Shown piece after piece: positions 24,727-32,940 of a stretch of 37,260 nucleotides of DNA. The position numbers and the translations under genes were made by a program. Position 1 is the first letter of the stretch, and every line of letters starts with the position of its first letter. Under the pieces are notes generated by a model. The model made no database searches, had not been told where the DNA came from, and worked only from the letters and a program-made list of their open reading frames with translations. The DNA comes from Bartonella sp. AU16XJBT (lineage in GTDB: Bacteria > Pseudomonadota > Alphaproteobacteria > Rhizobiales > Rhizobiaceae), in NCBI RefSeq assembly GCF_028618665.1, contig NZ_JAQITF010000015.1:1-37260 (forward strand), written 5' to 3'.

Positions 24727-25482
24727 ATGAGGCCACAACAAAATAGACGGGTACGCGGTCGCAATAATAACAATAATGGTAATAACAATAATAATCGTCG
24801 CGGTCCTAACCCGTTGTCTCGCAATTATGAAAGTAGCGGTCCGGATGTTAAAATTCGCGGAAATGCTCAGCAAATTGCCGATAAATACATCAGTCTTGCG
24901 CGTGATGCACAAGGTGCTGGTGATCGCGTGATGTCGGAGAATTATTTACAACATGCCGAGCACTATTTGCGTATTATTTTAGCAGCAGCTGGGCAAATGG
25001 CTCAATCGGCGCGACGTGATGAAAATCGTGATGACGAAAATCGTGATGAAAACAACGGGCAAGAATGCGGTGAAATAAATTCTGAAGGTCAAAAAAGAGA
25101 TGCTATCGAGTGTGATACAGATGTATTACAGACACAGTCGCAAAAAAATGGTCATGCTCCATATGCCAAAGCACAAAATGGGGATGCGCGTGAAAATGCT
25201 GTCGAGGCTCTAGCGGATGAAAAAACGGATCAGGAGAACTGTCGCTCTGAGGAAAATGTTGAACCGGTTAAGAAAACGCGTCGTTCTCCGCGTCGGCGTA
25301 CTGTACGGGCTAAAGACGAGTCAGCCCCTGAGCTTTCACTGACAACAGCAGAAAGCTCTCAAAATGGGGATGCGTCAACATCAAAAGAGGAGGTTTCTTC
25401 TTTGCCTGGATTAAGTGAGGGAATACAGAGAAAAACGCGTCGCCGCCGTGTGGTCAATCTTGAAGCAGAGGAAAATGTTTAA
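24727..25482 (+). CDS. DUF4167 domain protein
   Basis: A 251-residue protein. The N-terminus is the hallmark of DUF4167: basic Arg/Asn tracts (MRPQQNRRVRGRNNNN...NRRGPNPLSRNYESSGPDVKIRG) followed by NAQQIADKYISLARDAQGAGDRVMSENYLQHAEHYLRIILA. This core of about 80 residues is conserved throughout the order, suggesting nucleic-acid or ribosome-related binding, but no function is established to my knowledge. The rest is low-complexity and acidic, ending in Arg clusters (KKTRRSPRRRTVRA; KTRRRRVVNL). ATG 24727 follows AAAAAGGG closely and starts the conserved core; the ATGs at 24676 and 24682 are unneeded. In relatives it usually follows prfA-prmC; here those neighbours are absent, and its 3' flank is duplicated (25471 and 26245). 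Confidence 0.9.
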   Translation: MRPQQNRRVRGRNNNNNGNNNNNRRGPNPLSRNYESSGPDVKIRGNAQQIADKYISLARDAQGAGDRVMSENYLQHAEHYLRIILAAAGQMAQSARRDENRDDENRDENNGQECGEINSEGQKRDAIECDTDVLQTQSQKNGHAPYAKAQNGDARENAVEALADEKTDQENCRSEENVEPVKKTRRSPRRRTVRAKDESAPELSLTTAESSQNGDASTSKEEVSSLPGLSEGIQRKTRRRRVVNLEAEENV

Positions 25483-25673
25483 ACGCCTCAAGAATGCTGT
25501 ATAAGTGCTTGTGGAGTTGTTGGTGTAATGATGAATTTATAGGTACGGGGCTTCTTGCGCTTTCCTTGAATTTTCATTCTTCGCGCTGTCATGGCAACAT
25601 TGCAAATAGGGGGCGACAGAGAAGCTTATCTCTTGGTGTGCAAGTAGATTGAAGGGATATAGAGAAAATCCAC
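25471..25673 (+). repeat. Duplicated 3' flank of the DUF4167 gene, copy 1
   Basis: From the last codons of the gene (GAAAATGTTTAAA) to AGAGAAAATCCAC. Very similar to 26245-26450, including GAATTTTCATTCTTCGCG, CATGGCAACATTGCAAATAG and GCGACAGAGAAGCTTATCTC. Confidence 0.9.
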
Positions 25674-25869
25674 GTTCGTGTATTTTAAGAGGTCGTTCTT
25701 TTATAAAGAAACGATTGCTTTGTTTATTCGCACTTGTGTTTAATATCTCTCAATGGACTCCACCCCATTTTGCTACGGCAGTGCTGTAGTGTGAAATCCA
25801 TCGGCCATCTCTGCTTAATAAACTGTCTTTGCTTAATAAAAGGTGCAGGCTGGGCATTATTGCTCTCAT

Positions 25870-26085
25870 TATCAATGTTGCAACAGCTTTTCCTTTGGCT
25901 CTTGAAATCAGTTCGTAAGAGGTATTTTATTCATACGCTTCTTTGCTGGGATTGTTTGAGGAAATGATTTTGATGAATTTCATCATGAATAGAGTTGAAA
26001 TGAGAAAATCTTACGGTATTTGAAGCACTCGTTTGGCATGCAAATGAATAATCATTATAAATTAATAGGCTTAATTTTTGTACTC
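25870..26085 (+). repeat. Dispersed 230-bp repeat, copy 4
   Basis: Shares GTTGCAACAGC, CGTAAGAGGTATTTTA, ATGAGAAAATCTTACGGTAT, TGCAAATGAATAAT and TTATAAATTAATAGG. It lies between the two copies of the DUF4167 3' flank. Confidence 0.65.
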
Positions 26086-26244
26086 AAGAAGGTGTATTTC
26101 TCATCCTTTCATTTGAGTTTTTATAGGTAATATCCGTTTTTTTAAGAATGGGAATGCCTTGACTGAAAGATTGCCTCTTTATCTCGAAGAGGTGAGGGGA
26201 GAGGGAGAAAAATACTGTCGCACAAGTGGTCTCATCTTTAAGCT

Positions 26245-26450
26245 GAGAAAAATGTTTAAATACCTCAAGAGTGCTGTATAAGTGTTTGTGGTGCTGTTGG
26301 TGTAATGGTGAATTTATAGGTACGGTTTCTTGCGTTTTCCTTGAATTTTCATTCTTCGCGTTGTCATGGCAACATTGCAAATAGGAGGCGACAGAGAAGC
26401 TTATCTCTTGGCGTGCAAGTAGATTGAGGAGATATAGAGAAAAAATCCAC
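26245..26450 (+). repeat. Duplicated 3' flank of the DUF4167 gene, copy 2
   Basis: Second copy of 25471-25673, preceded by AAGTGGTCTCATCTTTAAGC; a third, short fragment of that junction (AAGTGGTCCCATCTTTAAGC) lies at 26460-26480. The copies probably arose by tandem duplication followed by insertion or decay of the middle. Confidence 0.9.
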
Positions 26451-26533
26451 TGTCGTAAAAGTGGTCCCATCTTTAAGCTGAGGAAAATTTTTAAGATTCA
26501 AAAATGTTGTGTAAACCGGTGATGTTGGTTTGC

Positions 26534-26980
26534 TTAATGAGGCATTGTTGTTGATATTTCTTCTGTTGTCTCAATAGAAAGAACGGCAATCAGTTCACCG
26601 GTATGATAGTTGTAAATCATAAGTTTTGTTTGGCCATCAGGGGTTAAAATCTTGAGGCTAATATTGTGTTCTGAGAGGCTTTGCGACAAAACTTGTGTTT
26701 TTTTCGGTAGGGAGAGCGTGTGGTGAATAACGTGTGTATTTTTGCTATGGGAGGAAGAGAGCTCTGTTTGTTTTGGCGCAGATCCCGTTGTAACTTTATA
26801 AACGATTAAAAACAGGACGATCAGAATAAGGAAGAGCGTTATTAAAACGGAAATAATCATTAAACCCATCAGTTTTTTTCTCACCCGTTCTACAGCAGGA
26901 TCTAGGGGGGGGAGATCTTGGGGCAGAGGATTTTGCTCTGTGTGATGGTCTTTTGAAGGTTGCATTGGTTTATTATCCAT
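26534..26980 (-). CDS. Single-pass membrane protein (DUF6476-like)
   Basis: A 148-residue protein. A Pro-rich N-terminus (PLPQDLPPLDPAVERVRKKLMGLM) leads into one membrane segment (IISVLITLFLILIVLFLIVYKV, about 42-64), then a Ser/His/Thr linker and a short outer domain with strand pattern ISLKILTPDGQTKLMIYNYHTGELIAVLSIE. The PPLDPAxERVRKK...membrane...YK layout and the final YxxxTGxxxxVL are features I associate with the small DUF6476 membrane proteins of Alphaproteobacteria. Function is unknown. The start at 26980 is the only good ATG. It is encoded 46 bases downstream of the 27027-27392 gene on the same strand, so co-transcription is possible. Confidence 0.7.
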   Translation of the reverse strand: MDNKPMQPSKDHHTEQNPLPQDLPPLDPAVERVRKKLMGLMIISVLITLFLILIVLFLIVYKVTTGSAPKQTELSSSHSKNTHVIHHTLSLPKKTQVLSQSLSEHNISLKILTPDGQTKLMIYNYHTGELIAVLSIETTEEISTTMPH

Positions 26981-27026
26981 CAGGTCTTCTGTTGATTATT
27001 TTTTCAGATCTGATGGGTTTATGCTT

Positions 27027-27392
27027 TTAGAGTTTTTTGTGCAAGAGGTTTGTGGAAGAAGAACGCAGAAGAGGCAGTGAAGTTGGTAAAATGTCTTCTT
27101 TGTGGACTGTCGATATCTTGTCATTAACATTTTGGCTTTTAAGCAGGAAATTTCCGTGGTTTGTTACAGACCAGATCAATTTTACTTTTTGTTGATGTAA
27201 ATTGGGGTGGACACTTATGCATTGGGCAAAAATTTGTTGTCCATAAAATGCAGATTTTTTTATGGATGGCACCATGGCTTGTTCACATGCTTGAGCCGTT
27301 GAGTAGATTTTAGCCATTCTATTGTTTGAATAGCAACTGTTAAAATCATCTGTACATGAAACCAATAAGAGAATAAAAATAAGGGGATTCAT
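27027..27392 (-). CDS. Small predicted lipoprotein, unknown function
   Basis: A 121-residue protein. MNPLIFILLLVSC is a very short lipoprotein signal with lipobox LVSC and modified Cys13. The mature part has DFNSCYSNNRMAKIYSTAQACEQAMVPSIKKSAFYGQQIFAQCISV, with spaced cysteines and a QACEQA/FAQC pattern like that of small secreted proteins in the order, then a less conserved Ser/Lys-rich tail. No catalytic features. Its start lies 91 bases from the edge of the 17-copy 10-bp tandem repeat, which therefore occupies the promoter or leader region. No strong ribosome binding site is visible, so repeat-dependent or weak expression is plausible. The lipoprotein call is seen; the cell role is unknown. 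Confidence 0.7.
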   Translation of the reverse strand: MNPLIFILLLVSCTDDFNSCYSNNRMAKIYSTAQACEQAMVPSIKKSAFYGQQIFAQCISVHPNLHQQKVKLIWSVTNHGNFLLKSQNVNDKISTVHKEDILPTSLPLLRSSSTNLLHKKL

Positions 27393-27482
27393 AAAATATT
27401 TTCCAAATGAACAGTTGACAGCGTGGACTCCAATTTATCAGCTTATAGCTTCTTCATTGTTAAACGTTTTTAAAGTTTTTTT

Positions 27483-27660
27483 GTTCCAAGGGGTTCCAAG
27501 GGGTTCCAAGGGGTTCCAAGGGGTTCCAAGGGGTTCCAAGGGGTTCCAAGGGGTTCCAAGGGGTTCCAAGGGGTTCCAAGGGGTTCCAAGGGGTTCCAAG
27601 GGGTTCCAAGGGGTTCCAAGGGGTTCCAAGGGGTTCCAAGGGGTTCCAAGGGGTTCCAAG
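27483..27660. repeat. 10-bp tandem repeat, 17 perfect copies (GGGTTCCAAG)
   Basis: Seventeen identical units GGGTTCCAAG from 27491 to 27660, preceded by a partial unit at 27483-27490. The unit is not a multiple of three, so all three frames stay open and produce artificial reading frames with a ten-residue period on both strands. It lies upstream of the minus-strand lipoprotein gene. Copy number is expected to vary between strains. Confidence 0.97.
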
Positions 27661-28466
27661 CCCAAAGCAAGGATCTTCTATATTGAATCAATCAAAATCA
27701 TTGGCGCGCACGTCATAAAAGCCAAGTTTGGGAGGAAAACTGGTGGGCGGAAAATATTAAAAAAACACTAAAAATATCTCTTGTAAATGCTCTTTGATGT
27801 CAAAGGTTTCTTGTATCGCGGGATAATGATGCGCATCTGATACTTTTATGGAGTAAACAAGGGACATGAAGGTCAAGAGGGGCGTGCTTAATGGCTTATT
27901 GGGGGGAAGTACTCTATTTACAGGCGTTGCTTTGAAATGAGCTTGGAGGCTATTGAGAAATATTAAAAAGTGCGTGAAGAAAAAAGTATCTTCTGTTTTG
28001 GATGTTCTCTTTTGTGTGAAGAGGATGATCCAGAACGCGATAAATAAACGTGTAATTTCCATGAGTTCATTGTCATTGTCGTGGATGCTTTAAGCTCCGT
28101 AAAGTTGAAGAGTGACGATAGATGTTGGCTATAACTCTTGAAATTTCATCTTCTTCCAAAATGAAAATATATGCGCATTGCGAAAATTACACAAAAAGAG
28201 TGGGGGAATAGGCACGCTTTGATTTGGTCTATAAAAGCTTAAGGCGGCTTGCTCTTCATCGTTTGGTTTTTTGTCTTATAAATAGGCCGTTATAGGAGGG
28301 ATAGAAGTTGATTGACAGCGGGAAGGGGGTCTTTGACTGGAGCAAAGTTTTCATTGTTAAGGTTTTTGCGAGGTTGGAAAATATCTTCTCTGTGCTTAAC
28401 AAAAACAGTGCTGAATAGGTTGGAAATTTTTCTGAAGAGAGGAAGTTTATGGTTTGAAAGGTTTTT
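27661..28466. other. Intergenic region, nothing identified
   Basis: About 800 bp. Open frames on the minus strand (27757-28062, 28256-28516) have hydrophobic or low-complexity translations, no ribosome binding site and no family resemblance. No RNA gene was recognised. Confidence 0.45.
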
Positions 28467-29480
28467 TCAAGAAAAAATATCAAAATAAGTATCAGGAACA
28501 GAAAGGCAATAAACAATTCCTTCTTTTGTCAATTTGAAGGAAGCTGAACCATTGACAGAAATGGGAACAATTTTTTCGAGAACAGCACTGCCAAAACAGG
28601 CTTTTTTATTGTTTGTGGGAGGAACGCCTGATTCAAAGTGTTCATTCCAAGTGATGAGAAGTTGTGTTTTGCCATTCAGTTTTGTTTCGATTTCACAGCG
28701 TACACAAACACTACCCTTTTCTTGGGAAAGGGCTCCAAAAGAAAGAGAATTGATAATCAGTTCATGAAAAGCCAAACCAATATGCAAAGCGGCATTGGGA
28801 AAAAGATAAGGATCAACGCCCTCAAGTGAAAAACGTTCTGTTTCTTTCATTAAATAGCCTAAAGCTTGCGTTTGGACCAATTCACGAAATTGGGCGCCAC
28901 GCCAATCGGAATCGGTGATCAGATCTTGAGAATGAGAAAGAGAATGAAGACGACCTTGAAATTTGCGTAAGAAAACCTGAAGTGTTTCCGTATAGCGGGC
29001 CGTCTGGCTGGCAATACTTTGTATGATGGCTAGAAGATTTTTAGAACGGTGGCTTACTTCTCGTAGGAGGATTTTAAGCACTTGTTCACGGCGGCGTAAG
29101 CCGGAAATATTAACACCGGTGGTGATAATACCGATAATGTCTCCATTGTCATTGCGGTGGCAATCAATAGAAAATTTGTACCAAATCTCTTGTTTGCTTG
29201 TATCTTCAAAACGTGCCTCAACAGTTTGCATTTTGCCACTGGCTAAAACCTGCAATTTAATGGTTTCCATATTGTCTGCAAGGTCAAACGAAAAAAAATC
29301 GCTGTCACGACACCCAACCCGCCATTTATGGTGCAAATGGTGCGGTAAGTTTTCAGCCCATAAATAAACAAGATTTGTTGCCTGATAGAGAACACAAATA
29401 TCAGCACCACGAATCGCTTGCATGAGCGCACTCATATGAGATCTGTCCATAGGAGGCTTTGAAAGAGGCGTAACAATCAT
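28467..29480 (-). CDS. HWE-family sensor histidine kinase (cytosolic, PAS-like)
   Basis: A 337-residue kinase. Residues 15-130 form a PAS-like sensor (ADICVLYQATNLVYLWAENLP...GDIIGIITTGVNISGLRRREQ). The phosphoacceptor His144 is in LLREVSHRSKNLLAIIQSIA, the form typical of HWE kinases, and the ATPase part shows their signature: His239 in AFHELIINS, with Asn244, and Trp278-Glu280 in ITWNE. There is no membrane segment. It lies 22 bases after phyR on the same strand, so the two are probably one operon. In this order such kinases phosphorylate PhyR and so switch on the general stress response; PhyR as the partner is inferred from adjacency. No clear Shine-Dalgarno precedes ATG 29480; an in-frame ATG at 29450 is an alternative. 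Confidence 0.9.
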   Translation of the reverse strand: MIVTPLSKPPMDRSHMSALMQAIRGADICVLYQATNLVYLWAENLPHHLHHKWRVGCRDSDFFSFDLADNMETIKLQVLASGKMQTVEARFEDTSKQEIWYKFSIDCHRNDNGDIIGIITTGVNISGLRRREQVLKILLREVSHRSKNLLAIIQSIASQTARYTETLQVFLRKFQGRLHSLSHSQDLITDSDWRGAQFRELVQTQALGYLMKETERFSLEGVDPYLFPNAALHIGLAFHELIINSLSFGALSQEKGSVCVRCEIETKLNGKTQLLITWNEHFESGVPPTNNKKACFGSAVLEKIVPISVNGSASFKLTKEGIVYCLSVPDTYFDIFS

Positions 29481-29502
29481 AATTGAAGAGGTTTACTTTG
29501 TT

Positions 29503-30297
29503 TCAAGCCGCTTTAGAAGCATTCTCTTGAAAAAATAAAGCTTGAGAAATAAGCGCTTTCACCATATCAGGGTTAAAAGGTTTGGTCACTAAAAAAGTCG
29601 GTTCTGGACGCTCGCCGGTGAGTAACCTTTCGGGAAAAGCCGTGATGAAAATCACCGGTATACGATCATTTTTCAAAATCTCATTGACCGCATCAATACC
29701 TGAACTATTATCGGCTAACTGAATATCCGCTAAAATCAACCGTGGCTTTTTCTTATGATACATGATGACAGCTTCATCACGCGTGCGCGCTATGCCGACA
29801 ACATGATGACCTAGGCTTTCGACCATTTGCTCAATATCAAGCGCAATAAGAGGCTCATCTTCAATAATCATCACTTCTGTTGCAATTTGCTGAGAAATAT
29901 CAACGGATGCTTGGTTGAGAAGCTTGCGAAATTCCTTCGTCTCTAGATCCATGATTTCGCTGGCTTCTTGTTCATTAAATCCTTCAACGGCAATGAGCAA
30001 AAATGCTTGGCGTGCACGAGGCGTGAGATAGGATAATTTGGCACTGGTTTTTTGTTCAAGTCCAAATTGTGGCAGGGGTTCAGGGATATTCGGGGTGGTT
30101 TGGTCAAAAAGATGGCAAAAAAGCCAATAGGTACCAATTCGGTCACTGGATGCTTCGGGAAAAATGGAAATGTCGGCAATGAGCGCTTCCAACATCGCTG
30201 ATACATAAGCATCGCCAGAGGATTGGCTCCCCGTGACAGAGCGGGCAAAACGCCGAAGATAGGGAAGATGCGGGGCAATGCGCGTTGATAATGACAT
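29503..30297 (-). CDS. phyR: PhyR anti-anti-sigma response regulator
   Basis: A 264-residue regulator with the defining inverted layout: an N-terminal sigma-like domain (about 1-135: SLSTRIAPHLPYLRRFARSV, then a sigma4-like helix-turn-helix LTPRARQAFLLIAVEGFNEQEASEIM) and a C-terminal receiver (about 140-260). The receiver has the acid pocket IIEDEP (Glu146-Asp147-Glu148), phosphoacceptor Asp191 in LILADIQL, Thr219 and Lys239 in VTKPF. In the known scheme, phosphorylation opens the protein so that its sigma-like half captures NepR and frees EcfG. CAAAGGAG sits nine bases before the ATG. It is divergent to nepR-ecfG, with a 167-bp shared region carrying inverted GGAAC boxes, and is followed by its likely kinase. 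Confidence 0.96.
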   Translation of the reverse strand: MSLSTRIAPHLPYLRRFARSVTGSQSSGDAYVSAMLEALIADISIFPEASSDRIGTYWLFCHLFDQTTPNIPEPLPQFGLEQKTSAKLSYLTPRARQAFLLIAVEGFNEQEASEIMDLETKEFRKLLNQASVDISQQIATEVMIIEDEPLIALDIEQMVESLGHHVVGIARTRDEAVIMYHKKKPRLILADIQLADNSSGIDAVNEILKNDRIPVIFITAFPERLLTGERPEPTFLVTKPFNPDMVKALISQALFFQENASKAA

Positions 30298-30355
30298 AAT
30301 TTATAACTCCTTTGACCTTTCAAGCATTTTGTTGGTTGAAATTCTCAACAGATAA

Positions 30356-30384
30356 AAAAGTTCCTTGATTTGTATGGAACTTTT
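30356..30384. promoter_or_regulatory. Divergent GGAAC boxes between phyR and nepR
   Basis: AAAAGTTCC (30356-30364) and GGAACTTTT (30376-30384) form a nine-base inverted repeat with an 11-base centre. GGAAC is the usual -35 element of EcfG-dependent promoters, here one facing each direction. I could not find a matching GTT -10 at the common 16-17 base spacing on either side, so autoregulation is inferred from the boxes alone. Confidence 0.5.
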
Positions 30385-30464
30385 CCCCGAGAGTTATATT
30401 TACAACCATAAGGCGAAAATTCTTCGCGGTGCTATTTGTATTATATGGATTAGGGGGATGAAAA

Positions 30465-30668
30465 ATGAACGACCGTGATGAAAAAAATCTCACCACACAA
30501 TTTAAAGTTGGAGATGATCTTCTCGGGGCTAACAGTGAAATAGCACGGAAATTACGCCAATTTTACATGGAAATTCAAGAAGAAGCGCTGCCACGGCGTT
30601 TGCTCGAGCTTTTAGAGAAGTTGGAGCGTGTAGAGCAATTTGGCTTAAACAATGTGGAAAAGGTTTGA
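30465..30668 (+). CDS. nepR: NepR anti-sigma factor
   Basis: A 67-residue protein. The core IARKLRQFYMEIQEEALPRRLLELLEKLE (about 26-54) is the two-helix NepR signature that clamps either EcfG or the sigma-like domain of PhyR. The tails are short and disordered-looking. GGGGGA lies about seven bases before ATG 30465. The stop is eight bases before the ecfG start chosen here, so the two are probably co-transcribed and co-translated, which would keep sigma and anti-sigma in balance. Confidence 0.95.
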   Translation: MNDRDEKNLTTQFKVGDDLLGANSEIARKLRQFYMEIQEEALPRRLLELLEKLERVEQFGLNNVEKV

Positions 30669-30675
30669 ATCCTTT

Positions 30676-31230
30676 ATGTCAAATTGTGCGAAAAACTTTA
30701 AACAAGAACTCCTTTTGGTGTTGCCGGCTTTACGCGCTTTTGCTGTTTCTTTAAGTGGCAAGCATGATAAAGCCGAAGATTTGGTCCAAGATACGGTTAT
30801 GAAAGCATGGGCTAAGCAAGACAGTTTTGAAATGGGAACCAATCTCAAAGCTTGGCTTTTTACGATTTTGCGCAATGAATTTTATAGTCAAATGCGCAAA
30901 AAGGGTAGGGAAGTTCAAGATACCGACGGCGTATTTACCCAAAATGTTGCGGTTCATCCTGCTCAATATGGAACGCTTGATTTGCAAGATTTTAAAAAAG
31001 CCTTAAATCTGCTTTCAGCCGATCAAAGAGAAGCCATTATTCTCATTGGAGCATCGGGGTTTTCTTATGAAGATGCTGCGGCTATTTGTGGCTGTGCTGT
31101 TGGAACCATTAAAAGCCGTGTGAGCAGGGCGCGTCATCGATTACAGAAACTTCTTAATGTCGATGGTGAATCCGATTATGGTCCTGATTCTTATTCAGCT
31201 GGAAGTACATTGTGTTCATTTAACGGCTAA
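30676..31230 (+). CDS. ecfG: EcfG-type general stress sigma factor (RpoE of Bartonella)
   Basis: A 184-residue ECF sigma factor. Region 2 spans about 10-75 (LPALRAFAVSLSGKHDKAEDLVQDTVMKAW; FEMGTNLKAWLFTILRNEFYSQMRKKGRE) and region 4 about 105-160 (LLSADQREAIILIGASGFSYEDAAAICGC; GTIKSRVSRARHRL). The LRAFAxSLSGxHDxAEDLVQDT stretch is typical of EcfG. I use ATG 30676 because it matches the usual beginning of the family; ATG 30652 would overlap nepR by 17 bases. A short C-terminal tail is specific to this protein. It is held by NepR without stress and directs general stress promoters after PhyR activation. In Bartonella this system has been associated with adaptation to the arthropod vector. Confidence 0.94.
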   Translation: MSNCAKNFKQELLLVLPALRAFAVSLSGKHDKAEDLVQDTVMKAWAKQDSFEMGTNLKAWLFTILRNEFYSQMRKKGREVQDTDGVFTQNVAVHPAQYGTLDLQDFKKALNLLSADQREAIILIGASGFSYEDAAAICGCAVGTIKSRVSRARHRLQKLLNVDGESDYGPDSYSAGSTLCSFNG

Positions 31231-31422
31231 AAAAGCATAATAATTATGATGGATAGCCTTGTTTTTTTTATTCCCGTTATAGCTATTACAGTAAAGTCAG
31301 TATCTGAGGAAATTCAGAATGTTTGGCGTGTATCTCTTCGGAACACAAGCAAAGTCTATATGAAACGCGCTCATGGGCTTTTGGTGTTTGTTCCATAAGG
31401 TTGCCTTCCTTTGTACTGAAAA

Positions 31423-32880
31423 ATGACGACTTTCAAGTTCGCCAATGGAAATTCTATGACAACAAAGACAAATTTGCTGCCTCAAATGCCTTCTTCTGAT
31501 GTAACAATATCACGCTGGAGATGGGCTGCGATTGTTGTTTCTCTTGTTATGGCTCTTTTAGCTTCGATTTTTATTATGTTGCTTTCAAATGCCGTTGATC
31601 GAGAAGTTGCTCAGTTAAATACGAGTTCAGAATTACGTGAACAGGCTGATTTAGTCCTTATTAGCCTGATTGATATGGCTGTTGCTGATCGCAGCTATGC
31701 AAAAACCAGAAAGCCAGAAGATAAAGCACATTTTGAAAATGCGGCACGAGAACTCGAGGATATTCTCGATTATACGGAGCTTATTGTTTATGCTCATCCG
31801 CAATGGGATGAGTGGTTTACGGCTTTTAAAAAGGAAGTCGAAGCACGAAAAGCATTTATGAATGCTCATATGCAAGCTCTTGATACACTTCCTGATCAAT
31901 CTTCTCAACCTTTCGCGTCTCTGGAAGTCTCAAGGATTCCCGTAGCACGTTTAGCCCAATTAATGACAAGTTTTATTAATGGCGATGATGTGGTGCGACA
32001 AAAACAGCGTGAGGGCATCGCATTGATGCGGGCTGCTTTAACATTGGCGGCTATTGTTTCTGTTGTGAGTACTTTTATTTCTGCCTATTTTGTTATTAAT
32101 CGTTTTCATCGTGATGTGCGCTCTTTAAAATTGTATCAATTGCTGCTTCATAGCGAAAATATCGCTCTAGAAGCCCGTGTGAAAGAACGAACTCAAGAAT
32201 TAGAAAGGGCACGCAATCACGCCGAAAAAGAGCGCCAACGGGTTGAAATATTGTTGCAGGATGCAAGTCATCGCATTGGCAACTCCCTTGGGACAGTGTC
32301 TTCTTTGCTGGGGCTTCAATTAAGTCGGAGTAAAAATGAAGAGGTGCGTTCTGTGCTTGGGGCCGCACGGGATCGTATTCAGACAATTTCCACAGCACAC
32401 CGTCGTTTGCGCTTGAGTGATGATATGGAAACGACTTTCTTGGCAGATTTTCTCAGTTCTGTTGTGCATGATGTCGAATTAGCGGTCCCTTTTGAATTGC
32501 GTGAAAACATTACCATTCATACGAACTTTAAAGATTGTCGCCTGTCTTCAAGAGATGCCACAACCCTTGGAATTATCCTTGGTGAATTGTTGACCAATTC
32601 CTTAAAACATGCCTTTCCTGATCAACGAGAGGGGCATATTTATATCTCCTTTGGTCCTGAGCCAAATGGACAATTGATGCTCATTGTCGAAGATGATGGT
32701 GTGGGCATGAAAAGCCAAACTTCAGAACAAAAGACGGGACTTGGTCGTGTGGTTGTGGAACAGCTTTGTATGCAATTTGGTGAAAAACCTCTTTTTGAAA
32801 CATCTTCTTTAGGAGGGACAAAGATCGTCATTCCTTTACCAAAACTCAACACGAAGAATTCAAAAAAAATCTCTGACTGA
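31423..32880 (+). CDS. Membrane HisKA_2 sensor histidine kinase with CHASE3-like sensor
   Basis: A 485-residue membrane kinase. Segment 34-56 (WAAIVVSLVMALLASIFIMLLSN) and segment 205-226 (ALTLAAIVSVVSTFISAYFVI) flank a helical periplasmic domain resembling CHASE3. A coiled coil (EARVKERTQELERARNHAEKE) leads to the HisKA_2 dimerisation helix with phosphoacceptor His283 in LLQDASHRIGNSLGTVSSLLG, then the ATPase with Asn392 (GELLTNSLKHAF) and the nucleotide loop EDDGVGMK (423-430). It lies beside ecfG in the position often taken by stress-response kinases and is likely another input to PhyR, perhaps from the envelope. ATG 31423 is used; ATG 31456 (with TGGAAA upstream) is equally possible. Its last third is duplicated downstream in broken form. 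Confidence 0.92.
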   Translation: MTTFKFANGNSMTTKTNLLPQMPSSDVTISRWRWAAIVVSLVMALLASIFIMLLSNAVDREVAQLNTSSELREQADLVLISLIDMAVADRSYAKTRKPEDKAHFENAARELEDILDYTELIVYAHPQWDEWFTAFKKEVEARKAFMNAHMQALDTLPDQSSQPFASLEVSRIPVARLAQLMTSFINGDDVVRQKQREGIALMRAALTLAAIVSVVSTFISAYFVINRFHRDVRSLKLYQLLLHSENIALEARVKERTQELERARNHAEKERQRVEILLQDASHRIGNSLGTVSSLLGLQLSRSKNEEVRSVLGAARDRIQTISTAHRRLRLSDDMETTFLADFLSSVVHDVELAVPFELRENITIHTNFKDCRLSSRDATTLGIILGELLTNSLKHAFPDQREGHIYISFGPEPNGQLMLIVEDDGVGMKSQTSEQKTGLGRVVVEQLCMQFGEKPLFETSSLGGTKIVIPLPKLNTKNSKKISD

Positions 32881-32940
32881 TTTTTAAAAGCATAAATTTT
32901 TTCTGTTTATTTGTTTTCAAGAGAAGAAAATAAAATAATA

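Noticed and set aside
27415..27771. Open frames with ten-residue repeats on both strands (GVPRGSKGFQ and GTPWNPLEPL types)
   Set aside because: A 10-bp repeat without stops opens all frames automatically; there is no ribosome binding site or flanking coding signal.
27757..28062. Minus-strand 101-codon open frame
   Set aside because: Hydrophobic and Phe-rich as expected from AT-rich DNA; no ribosome binding site, no partner gene, and no motif.
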